Source: an uncultured Oscillospiraceae bacterium
Lineage (GTDB): Bacteria > Bacillota > Clostridia > Oscillospirales > Acutalibacteraceae
Assembly: GCA_902496265.1 (NCBI GenBank)
Contig: CABVAD010000085.1
Location: 1 to 5,387, forward strand
Length of the DNA: 5,387 nt
Reading direction: 5' to 3'
The notes below the pieces were generated by a model. The model saw only the letters and a list, made by a program, of their open reading frames with translations, had not been told where the DNA came from and made no database searches. The translations under genes were made by a program, and so were the position numbers. Positions 1 through 5,387 of this stretch are shown here, piece after piece (positions within the stretch are counted from its first letter, which is position 1; every line of letters starts with the position of its first letter).

Positions 1-17
1 GGAATGGAGGAAGTACA

Positions 18-329
18 ATGGCAAATCAGATAAGGATTAATGTCGGAGGAATAAACTATACCGTTAAGAGTGACGAGAGCGCGGAGTACTTAAAGGAATT
101 GGGTGACGAATTGGAGCAGAGACTCCGCCGCATTACAAAGCAAAGTCCTACCGCCTCAACCGCAATGGCGGCGATTATCGCGGCGCTTGAAGCGTCGGAC
201 GAGGCAAAAAAGGCAAAGCAGGAGCTTAAAAGCCTTAAGGAACAACACCAAAGACAGCAGTACCAAAAACCTAAATATGAAAATAAAAATTTTCCCCAAC
301 AGCGGCAAATGAGGCTCGGAGATAAATGA
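18..329 (+). CDS. zapA: Cell division protein ZapA
   Basis: Encodes a 103-residue ZapA-like protein, a cytoplasmic factor that binds FtsZ and promotes bundling of its filaments in the Z-ring (family knowledge). The N-terminal part (about residues 4-45) has the ZapA pattern: a beta-hairpin INVGGINYTVKSDE followed by a helix starting EYLKELGDELEQRL. Residues about 48-80 form an Ala-, Lys- and Glu-rich helix expected to make the coiled-coil dimer. The tail (about 76-103) is rich in Gln, Lys and Asn and looks disordered, making the protein slightly longer than many homologues. The ATG start is supported by GGAGG at 6-10, seven bases upstream. The stop overlaps the next start (ATGA at 326-329), so the two are probably translationally coupled. 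Identification is by fold pattern and by the typical Firmicutes neighbourhood with a U32 gene; the promoter is outside the window. Confidence 0.9.
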   Translation: MANQIRINVGGINYTVKSDESAEYLKELGDELEQRLRRITKQSPTASTAMAAIIAALEASDEAKKAKQELKSLKEQHQRQQYQKPKYENKNFPQQRQMRLGDK

Positions 330-2377
330 GCCGTTTTGAGGTTTTGTCGCCCGTAGGAAACGGGGAAATGCTTACAGCCGCCTGCCGTGCAGGATCGGAT
401 GCGGTATACCTTGGCGCAAAGGACTTTTCCGCAAGGCGCAACGCAGAAAATTTTGACGATAACGGACTTCACGAAGCGATAAAATACTGTCATATAAGGG
501 GCGTTAAGGTCTATCTTACCCTTAACATTCAGATTAAGGATTCTGAGCTGTCCGCGGCGGTAGAGTTAGCTCGAAGGGCGTATAACTACGGTATAGACGG
601 GGTTATTATCGCCGATTTGGGACTGGCGGCTGTGCTTCATAAGTCTATCCCGGCGCTTCATCTGCACGCCTCAACCCAGATGACGGTGCATTCTCCCGCC
701 GCGCTCAATATCCTTAAAAACGCGGGATTTACAAGGGTTGTTGCGGCAAGGGAAATGTCGCGCGGGGAGTTAACGGAGCTTTGCAAAAGGGCGCGGGAGC
801 TAAATATTGAGGTTGAGGTTTTTGTTCACGGCGCGCTTTGTATGTCGGTTTCGGGACAGTGCCTCTTATCGGCGTTTTTAGGCTCGCGGAGCGGCAACAG
901 GGGACTTTGCGCGGGTCCCTGCCGACTGCCCTTTACTGCTAAAGGCGGTACGGGCTATGATTTAAGCCTTAAGGATCTTTCGCTTTTGCCGCATATAAAG
1001 GAGCTTTGCAAAATGGGGGTTACCTCCTTTAAAATAGAGGGGCGTATGAAACGTCCCGAATATGTCGCCGCCGCAACCGCTGCCTGCCGAGCGGCGTTAG
1101 ACAGCGGCTCGGTTCCCGATGACCTTGAAAGCACCCTTAAAAATGTTTTCTCCCGTTCGGGCTTTACCGACGGGTATTATGTAAACCAATTGGGGCGCAA
1201 TATGTTCGGTATAAGAACAAAGGAAGATGTTACTGCCGCGGATAAGGCGTTTCCTAAAATTCACGAGCTTTACCGCGCCGAGCGCAGAACGGTCAAAATA
1301 GGGGCGGAAATTACGGTTAAAAAGGATATGCCCGTTATGCTTACCCTTAACGACGGCGAAAACAGGGTGACGGTAAATGGCGAAATACCCAAACCCGCAC
1401 AGAGCCGCCCGATAACAGGGGAGGGCTTAAAGGCGGGGCTTGATAAATTCGGCTCGACTCCTTATATATTGGAAAAATTTTCGGCGGACTGCGGCGAGGG
1501 GCTTTTTGTAAGCGCGGCAGAGTTAAACTCCATACGCCGCAAGGCGGTCGGTCTGTTAGATAAAAAACGCGGCGAGGTGCGGCGCGAAGAAAGCCGTGCA
1601 GTTTATATTTTACCGAGTTGTACTGAAAATAAAACGACCGCGCCTAAAATTTACGCGCGGTTTGAGGATATATCGCAGATACCTGAATGTTTAAGCGGTA
1701 TAGACGCGGTTATTTTCCCGCTTGAAAAGGATTTTGATATTAACATAGACGGCGTAGAGCTAATCGCCGATATTCCGCGCGGCATAATAAGCGAGGATTT
1801 AATAAGGCAAAGACTTCGTATTTTTAAGGACAAAGGCTTCAAAACAGCGGTTTGCGGCAATCTTTCGGCGGTGCAGCTTGCAAAGGAAGAGAATTTTAAA
1901 ATAATCGCGGGTACCGGACTTAATGTGTTAAATTCCGAGAGCGCCGCCGCGGTTTCGGAATTAGGAGCAGAGCGCGTTATTCTGTCAAACGAAATTACCC
2001 TTAAAGACGCGGCAATGCTTAATTCTCCCGTGCCGCACGGGATATTAGCATACGGCAATATTCCGCTTATGCTCTTTAAAAACTGTCCGCTTAAAAACGG
2101 CAGGCGGTGTGCCGACTGCGATAAAAAGGGAAGTATTACCGACCGTAAAAACACCGAGTTCCCCGTGCGGTGCCGTATGGGCTTTAGCGAGCTTTTAAAT
2201 TCCGTGCCTGTTTGGCTTGCCGACCGCCGGGAGGACTTAAAGGCGGTTGATTTTGCGGTTTTGTATTTTACCAATGAGCCGCCCGAGCGCGTCAGAGATG
2301 TGATTAAGGCATATCAAAACGGGGAATGCGCCGATACGGAATATACCAGAGGGCTTTTTTACAGAGGAACGCTTTAA
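326..2377 (+). CDS. U32 family protein with DUF3656 domain (RlhA-like RNA hydroxylation protein)
   Basis: A 683-residue cytoplasmic protein of the 'peptidase U32' family. The peptidase name is historical: characterised relatives (E. coli RlhA, TrhP) are needed for hydroxylation of 23S rRNA C2501 or of tRNA wobble uridine. Residues 164-182 match the U32 signature exactly (E-x-F-x2-G-A-L-C-x4-G-x-C-x-L-S), with Cys172 and Cys179 followed by Cys195 and Cys199, a plausible iron-sulfur or metal ligand set. Other family motifs are STQMTVHSPAA (116-126), SLKDLSLL (214-221) and SFKIEGRMKRPEY (234-246). About 305-415 fits DUF3656 (GSTPYILEKF, LFVSAAELNSIRRKA). The C-terminal half has a second cysteine group at 587, 595, 598 and 616. 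Length and domain order resemble RlhA rather than the shorter TrhP, but the actual RNA target cannot be read from the sequence. It starts inside the zapA stop (ATGA). Confidence 0.92.
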   Translation: MSRFEVLSPVGNGEMLTAACRAGSDAVYLGAKDFSARRNAENFDDNGLHEAIKYCHIRGVKVYLTLNIQIKDSELSAAVELARRAYNYGIDGVIIADLGLAAVLHKSIPALHLHASTQMTVHSPAALNILKNAGFTRVVAAREMSRGELTELCKRARELNIEVEVFVHGALCMSVSGQCLLSAFLGSRSGNRGLCAGPCRLPFTAKGGTGYDLSLKDLSLLPHIKELCKMGVTSFKIEGRMKRPEYVAAATAACRAALDSGSVPDDLESTLKNVFSRSGFTDGYYVNQLGRNMFGIRTKEDVTAADKAFPKIHELYRAERRTVKIGAEITVKKDMPVMLTLNDGENRVTVNGEIPKPAQSRPITGEGLKAGLDKFGSTPYILEKFSADCGEGLFVSAAELNSIRRKAVGLLDKKRGEVRREESRAVYILPSCTENKTTAPKIYARFEDISQIPECLSGIDAVIFPLEKDFDINIDGVELIADIPRGIISEDLIRQRLRIFKDKGFKTAVCGNLSAVQLAKEENFKIIAGTGLNVLNSESAAAVSELGAERVILSNEITLKDAAMLNSPVPHGILAYGNIPLMLFKNCPLKNGRRCADCDKKGSITDRKNTEFPVRCRMGFSELLNSVPVWLADRREDLKAVDFAVLYFTNEPPERVRDVIKAYQNGECADTEYTRGLFYRGTL

Positions 2378-2390
2378 AGAGGAGAATACT

Positions 2391-2813
2391 ATGTCAGAAA
2401 GACAGAATTACAACACAAAGGCGAGAAAATATATCCTTGATTTTCTGAAATCAAGGCAGGACAGCACGGTGAGCGCCGCCGACATAACCGAGCATCTTCA
2501 AAGAATGGGCGCGGGGGTTAATCAGGCGACGGTTTACCGTTATCTTAACAGGCTGAGCCGTGAAAACCGTCTTTTAAAATTTACCGACAGTAAAACTCAA
2601 AAATCGGTTTACAGATTTGTAGGCGTTGACAGCGGATGTGACGAGCATATACATATAAAGTGTGTTTCCTGCGGAAGACTTATGCACCTCGAATGTGATT
2701 TTATGCAGGATATTAAAAGTCATTTAGCCGAGGAACACGGCTTTTTACTTCGGTGCGACGGGAGCATACTGTACGGTCTTTGCGAGGACTGTCGGGAATT
2801 GGTGTCGAAATAG
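2391..2813 (+). CDS. Fur-family metal-responsive transcriptional repressor (possibly Zur-like)
   Basis: A 140-residue Fur-family regulator: a winged-helix DNA-binding domain (about 1-77) and a metal-binding dimerisation domain (about 80-140). The recognition helix region shows GVNQATVYRYLNRL (42-55), the conserved TVYR core of the family. Two CxxC pairs, Cys91/Cys94 and Cys131/Cys134, form the structural zinc site. Candidate regulatory ligands are Cys83, His86, His88, Glu101, Cys102 and His116. Cysteine close to the HxH pair is more like zinc-sensing Zur than Fur or PerR, but the metal is not certain. A strong AGAGGAG ribosome binding site (2378-2384) lies in the 13-bp gap after the U32 gene, so it is probably the last gene of the operon. 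Its final codons and stop lie inside a perfect 12-bp inverted repeat, and its 3' region is opposed by a candidate antisense RNA. No zinc-uptake genes are in the window to support the Zur reading. Confidence 0.92.
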   Translation: MSERQNYNTKARKYILDFLKSRQDSTVSAADITEHLQRMGAGVNQATVYRYLNRLSRENRLLKFTDSKTQKSVYRFVGVDSGCDEHIHIKCVSCGRLMHLECDFMQDIKSHLAEEHGFLLRCDGSILYGLCEDCRELVSK

Positions 2814-2835
2814 TGTCTTTAAGCACTATTTCGAC
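2804..2835 (+). terminator. Perfect 12-bp inverted repeat across the fur-like stop codon (weak terminator or mRNA 3'-end hairpin)
   Basis: GTCGAAATAGTG (2804-2815) pairs perfectly with CACTATTTCGAC (2824-2835) around an 8-base loop. The stop codon TAG at 2811-2813 is within the left arm. No run of T follows on either strand, so it is not a classical intrinsic terminator. It may stabilise the 3' end of the mRNA, or mark the edge of the inserted element to its right. Confidence 0.5.
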
Positions 2836-2876
2836 TAACTATAACCATTATATTCGCCACAGGCTGCATAACAGCA

Positions 2877-2972
2877 ATAAAAAAGAAATAGCCGCCCTGC
2901 TCCGTCAAAAGTAGGCGACTGATTTCTTTAGTCAAATATTTTAGGGGCTAACCGTCTATCGTTTGCCTTTCT
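2877..2972 (-). ncRNA. Candidate antisense small RNA, about 95 nt
   Basis: Bounded by two independent signals on the minus strand: a consensus promoter at 3006-2979, predicting a start near 2972, and an intrinsic terminator whose T-run ends near 2879. The predicted RNA has no ATG-initiated reading frame. It contains a small potential hairpin, TTAGCCCCTAA (2951-2941), the palindrome AAATATTT (2934-2941), and the terminator stem, which takes up about half its length. It lies opposite the region downstream of the fur-like gene, so any fur transcript that runs on to 3025-3066 would be fully complementary to it. The layout resembles antitoxin RNAs of type I systems (for example RatA), but no toxin gene is evident on the other strand. 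No RNA family is assigned; the existence of the transcript is inferred. Confidence 0.6.
2879..2929 (-). terminator. Intrinsic terminator of the antisense small RNA
   Basis: Reading the minus strand, AAAGAAAT, a bulged C and AGTCGCC (2929-2914) pair with GGCGGCT plus ATTTCTTT (2896-2882): 15 base pairs including one G-U wobble, with the bulge at 2921 and a 17-base loop. Six T residues (2884-2879), overlapping the end of the stem, then ATT complete the U-tract. The opposite strand has an A-C mismatch in the stem and no T-run, so the signal is directional. Confidence 0.75.
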
Positions 2973-2978
2973 GTTTAT

Positions 2979-3006
2979 ATTATAGCATACGGTACGGATT
3001 TGTCAA
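2979..3006 (-). promoter_or_regulatory. Consensus sigma-A promoter on the minus strand
   Basis: Minus-strand TTGACA (3006-3001), a 16-bp spacer, then TATAAT (2984-2979) preceded by TG at 2987-2986, giving an extended -10 (TGCTATAAT). Both hexamers match consensus at every position. It lies downstream of the CorC gene on the same strand and points away from it toward the fur-like gene, so the only thing it can drive here is the small RNA. Confidence 0.75.
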
Positions 3007-3015
3007 GCACCGTAT
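2987..3015. promoter_or_regulatory. Operator-like inverted repeat around the -35 box
   Basis: ATACGGT (2987-2993) and ACCGTAT (3009-3015) form a perfect 7-bp inverted repeat, with centres 22 bp apart, about two helical turns. The arms lie just upstream of the -35 hexamer and in the spacer next to the extended -10. An additional tandem TACGG (2988-2992, 2993-2997) adds a third half-site-like unit. A dimeric repressor site is possible; a weak hairpin or chance is the alternative. Confidence 0.35.
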
Positions 3016-3024
3016 TGAATTTAT

Positions 3025-3066
3025 AACGAGTCTTTGCACCAAATGTTTTATTTGCAAAGGCTCGTT
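3025..3066 (-). terminator. Probable (bidirectional) terminator between the convergent operons
   Basis: AACGAGTCTTTGCA (3025-3038) pairs with TGCAAAGGCTCGTT (3053-3066): 14 positions, 13 Watson-Crick pairs plus one T/G position that wobbles in plus-strand RNA and is an A/C mismatch in minus-strand RNA. The loop is 14 bases. It begins seven bases after the stop codon of the distal CorC gene. The downstream tracts are only moderately T-rich (TTTAATATTTATT on plus, TTATAAATT on minus), so efficiency is uncertain in either direction. Confidence 0.55.
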
Positions 3067-3072
3067 TAATAT

Positions 3073-4353
3073 TTATTCCTCTTCCCCGTCTTCCTCGGGG
3101 AGCTTTTCAACCTCAATGCGTTCAACGCGGTGTTCCTCCGCCTTTTTTACCGTAATTCTAAGGTTTTCAAAGGTGAAGGAGTCGCCCTCAGCCGCCTCGC
3201 CGTCAAGCATGGTCACAGTCCAGCCGCCGACCGTGGCGTTATCGGTTTCAAAATCCTCGTCCTCGTCAATATCAATGTCGAACTCGTCGAAGAAATCGTA
3301 AATACGCATATCGCCGTCCGCTTCGAAATGCGTGTCATCAATACAGACAAACTCGCGCTCAATCTCGTCGGATTCGTCCCAGATCTCACCGACCAACTGC
3401 TCCAAAACGTCCTCCATTGTAAGGATTCCCATTGTGCCGCCGTATTCGTCAAGTACGACGACCATATGGGATTTTGTTTCCTTCATTTTTTCGAGTACAT
3501 CAGGAAGCGGCATAGTTTTGTGAACATAGGTCACGGGTAAGAGCAGACTTCTTATATTGACCCGTTCGCCCTTAACGTATTCCTTGTAAAAATGATTAAG
3601 GTGAAGAATACCAATTATATTGTCGGGAGTGTCCTCATAAACGGGCAGACGCGAATAGGTTGAGTCGCCTATTTTGCGGATATTTGTCTCGTACGGGTCG
3701 CGAATGTCAAGCGCGTCCATATCGACGCGCGGGGTTATTACCTCGTACGCCAGCACCGTGTCAAAGTCAAGCGCGTTCTGCAATAGGTCGCATTGTTCCT
3801 CGTCAAGCACGCCCTCGTCCTCAACGATATCTATAATATTTTCAAAATCGTCCTCGGAAACTGCGTCGGGATCGGCAACGCTCGATTCCCACAGCTTTGA
3901 CAGCAAATTGATTATTGCCATCATAACTATTGTGATAGGCTTGAGAATTACCGAAAGGACATATATAGGAACCGAAACGGCGGCACAGAACTGCTCTGCA
4001 AACTGCTTTGCAAGAACCTTCGGGATAATTTCGCCGAAAACAAGCACCAAAAGGGTCATAACAAGGGTGGCGACCCAAGCGTAGCCCTCGCCGAGTAAAT
4101 CCATTACAATAAGGGTTGCAATGGAGGAGGCGGCGATATTGGCAAGGTTGTTTCCTATAAGCACCGCACCCAGCATATTTTCGTAGCCGTCGACTATTTT
4201 TGCCGCGATGGCAAGGGAAAGACTGTCCTTTTTCTGACGCTTTGATTTAAGCCGAGCGGGATTAACGCTTGCAAAGGCGATTTCCGTACCCGAAAAGAAT
4301 GCCGAAACAAGGATTAGCAGGGCAATAGCCAAGCAGCGAAGTGACTCACTCAT
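3073..4353 (-). CDS. CNNM/CorC-type membrane protein with CBS pair and CorC_HlyC domain (hemolysin family protein)
   Basis: A 426-residue integral membrane protein of the HlyC/CorC (DUF21/CNNM) family, whose studied members export Mg2+ or Co2+; some were named haemolysins. The N-terminal DUF21 domain (about 5-155) has the motifs FSGTEIAFASVN (20-31), LIGNN (65-69) and GEIIPK (107-112) and about four hydrophobic segments. A CBS pair follows: CBS1 from EVITPRVDM (204-212) through SRLPVYEDTPDNIIGIL (234-250), and CBS2 ending DEYGGTMGILTMEDVL (302-317). The CorC_HlyC domain (about 336-418) has an acidic stretch near 356-370. The chosen ATG at 4353-4351 is eight bases after GGGAGG (4367-4362). A longer reading from GTG at 4362 would start within that ribosome binding site. 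It overlaps the upstream paralogue by 8 bp, indicating coupled translation. The exact ion is not deducible. Confidence 0.9.
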   Translation of the reverse strand: MSESLRCLAIALLILVSAFFSGTEIAFASVNPARLKSKRQKKDSLSLAIAAKIVDGYENMLGAVLIGNNLANIAASSIATLIVMDLLGEGYAWVATLVMTLLVLVFGEIIPKVLAKQFAEQFCAAVSVPIYVLSVILKPITIVMMAIINLLSKLWESSVADPDAVSEDDFENIIDIVEDEGVLDEEQCDLLQNALDFDTVLAYEVITPRVDMDALDIRDPYETNIRKIGDSTYSRLPVYEDTPDNIIGILHLNHFYKEYVKGERVNIRSLLLPVTYVHKTMPLPDVLEKMKETKSHMVVVLDEYGGTMGILTMEDVLEQLVGEIWDESDEIEREFVCIDDTHFEADGDMRIYDFFDEFDIDIDEDEDFETDNATVGGWTVTMLDGEAAEGDSFTFENLRITVKKAEEHRVERIEVEKLPEEDGEEE

Positions 4354-5359
4354 TTCCGTCACCTCCCGCGTCGTCCTCGTCGTATATCTCGCCGACTAAT
4401 TCCTCCAAAATATCCTCAACCGTTATTATTCCGAGAACCTTTCCGTCCGCGTCCTTTACTATCGCGAGGTTGCGGCGGTGGTTGCTCATTTCGGTCAAAA
4501 GCTCGTCAATCGGAGTATCGGCGTTTACAAAATAGGGGTAATCCATTACGCCGGCTAATATTACATTGGATTTGAATTTTGTGTATGCCTTTAAAAATTT
4601 CCTTATCTGTAAAATACCTTTTATGTTTCCCGCGCGGTCGACAACGGGTATCCGTGAATGTACCGAGCTTTCCACAACCTCGAGTATCTGCGCGGTTTTA
4701 AGGCTGGTGCGGATTGTAAGCACCTGCTCCCACGGCACCATAACCTCGCGCGCCGAAGAGCTTGAAAATTTCATCGCGGATTTTACAAGACGGCCCGTGT
4801 CCTCGTCAAAGCCGTCCTCCTCGGATATGTTCTCAACAATATCGTTCAGCTCATCTTCGGTCATTGTGACCTGATTTTCAGTGTGCTTTTTAAAGGGCCT
4901 TGAGACGGCGGAGGAAATTGCGGTGAAAAACGCCGACAGCGGCTTTAAAAGCTTCATTAAGAAAAGCAGGGGAGCGGACGCTACCTCCGCAAACCGTTCG
5001 TTGCAGGAACGGGCAAAGCACTTGGGCAGCATTTCACCGAACATAAACAGCACGGCGGTGGTGACAACCGCCGAAACCGAAACCGCGGAGGCGCCCCAAA
5101 TCCCCGCGGCGATTACCGCGGACAGGGTAGCACAGCCGATATTGACTATGTTGTTTCCGATAAGCAGTACCGACAAAGCCTCGTCAAAATTATCGAGAAT
5201 ACGAAGCACCCGTTCAGCGCCTTTGTTTCCTTTTGAGGCGCGGCTCATCATATGAATCCTGTTTACCGAGGCGAGAGAAATCTCGGTCCCCGAAAAATAC
5301 GCGCTGGCAATAATCAGAAGTGCAAAGAATATAATACTCCCCGCAGGACTGTCGTCCAA
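4346..5359 (-). CDS. CNNM/CorC-type membrane protein with CBS pair, lacking the CorC_HlyC domain
   Basis: A 337-residue paralogue of the next gene, with the same DUF21 motifs: YFSGTEISLASVN (21-33), LIGNN (66-70) and GEMLPK (108-113), and about four hydrophobic segments in residues 8-152. The CBS pair spans about 204-325, with SRIPVVDRAGNIKGIL (235-250) and GKVLGIITVEDILEELVGEI (306-325). The protein ends about 12 residues after CBS2 in an acidic, Gly-rich tail, so it has no CorC_HlyC domain. The TPR of CBS1 is replaced by VPW (208-210), and the DEYGG of CBS2 by DADGK. These changes may alter nucleotide binding or gating. The start is TTG at 5359, seven bases after AGGAG (5371-5367); the nearby ATG at 5366 is out of frame and overlaps that site. 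Probably the first gene of a two-gene operon, perhaps acting as a heteromeric partner of the second protein. Its promoter would lie beyond the right edge. Confidence 0.88.
   Translation of the reverse strand: MDDSPAGSIIFFALLIIASAYFSGTEISLASVNRIHMMSRASKGNKGAERVLRILDNFDEALSVLLIGNNIVNIGCATLSAVIAAGIWGASAVSVSAVVTTAVLFMFGEMLPKCFARSCNERFAEVASAPLLFLMKLLKPLSAFFTAISSAVSRPFKKHTENQVTMTEDELNDIVENISEEDGFDEDTGRLVKSAMKFSSSSAREVMVPWEQVLTIRTSLKTAQILEVVESSVHSRIPVVDRAGNIKGILQIRKFLKAYTKFKSNVILAGVMDYPYFVNADTPIDELLTEMSNHRRNLAIVKDADGKVLGIITVEDILEELVGEIYDEDDAGGDGNE
4362..4367 (-). promoter_or_regulatory. Ribosome binding site that sets the start of the distal CorC gene
   Basis: Minus-strand GGGAGG lies inside the last codons of the upstream paralogue and eight bases before ATG at 4353. 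It makes the GTG at 4362, which overlaps it, an unlikely start. Confidence 0.7.
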
Positions 5360-5366
5360 AAACCAT

Positions 5367-5371
5367 CTCCT
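5367..5371 (-). promoter_or_regulatory. Ribosome binding site supporting a TTG start
   Basis: Minus-strand AGGAG lies seven bases before TTG at 5359. No in-frame ATG or GTG lies between the window edge and this site, so TTG is the best-supported initiation codon for the proximal CorC-type gene. Confidence 0.65.
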
Positions 5372-5387
5372 ATAAATTGAAATTTTC

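Noticed and set aside
56..493. 145-codon minus-strand frame opposite zapA and the start of U32
   Set aside because: Cys-, Ser- and Ala-rich shadow spanning the junction of two well-supported genes; no domain resemblance.
1651..2274. 207-codon open frame on the minus strand
   Set aside because: It lies entirely within the U32 coding region, has low-complexity Ser/Leu-rich content, no recognisable domain, and is explained by codon bias of the sense gene.
2819..2935. Small hydrophobic frame as a firm coding gene
   Set aside because: TTG start without a ribosome binding site, and the frame crosses an intrinsic terminator; kept as a finding only.
2814..3072. CRISPR array, tRNA or insertion sequence in the intergenic region
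   Set aside because: No regularly spaced direct repeats, no cloverleaf, and no transposase fragment seen.
2963..3301. 112-codon plus-strand frame starting in the intergenic region
   Set aside because: Most of it is antisense to the CorC gene and Ser-rich; the intergenic part crosses the minus-strand promoter and the terminator hairpin.
3130..3540. Plus-strand frame opposite the distal CorC gene, and similar ones at 3674-4084 and 4881-5255
   Set aside because: Antisense shadows of convincing DUF21/CBS coding sequence with no recognisable family pattern.
5357..5366. ATG at 5366 as start of the proximal CorC-type gene
   Set aside because: Out of frame with the DUF21 coding sequence and directly abutting the AGGAG site.

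Overview
The window looks like ordinary chromosome from a Gram-positive anaerobe of the class Clostridia, most plausibly the Ruminococcaceae/Oscillospiraceae group. This rests on the zapA - large U32 protein pair typical of Firmicutes, a Fur-family regulator of a clostridial type, strong GGAGG ribosome binding sites, and mixed AT/GC codon use. Taxonomy is an inference from gene content.

Layout. Positions 1-2813 are a compact plus-strand operon of three genes: zapA (cell-division Z-ring protein), a 683-residue U32/DUF3656 protein (RlhA-like RNA hydroxylation family, usually mislabelled as a peptidase), and a Fur-family metal-dependent repressor. ZapA and U32 overlap by ATGA. The third gene follows after 13 bp with its own strong ribosome binding site. 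The operon promoter lies left of the window. Positions 3073-5359 are a minus-strand pair of translationally coupled CNNM/CorC-type (DUF21 + CBS pair) membrane proteins. The distal gene has a C-terminal CorC_HlyC domain and the proximal one lacks it. The two blocks converge on a 259-bp intergenic region.

That intergenic region (2814-3072) is the most interesting part. On the minus strand it holds a near-perfect vegetative promoter (TTGACA, 16 bp, TATAAT with an extended TG). About 40 nt after the predicted start, a 15-bp bulged hairpin begins, and it is followed directly by six T residues. Together these define a candidate small RNA of about 95 nt (about 2972 down to 2877), transcribed antisense to the 3' untranslated region of the fur-like gene. 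A 7-bp inverted repeat brackets the -35 box like an operator. A perfect 12-bp inverted repeat overlaps the fur stop codon, and a 14-bp hairpin lies just past the distal CorC gene. The architecture recalls the antisense RNA of a type I toxin-antitoxin pair or a repeated intergenic sRNA element. No known RNA family can be assigned without a search.

The plus-strand genes serve division, RNA modification and metal-responsive control. The minus-strand genes probably handle Mg2+ or another divalent cation. A link between the metal regulator and the cation transporters through the antisense RNA between them is only a hypothesis.
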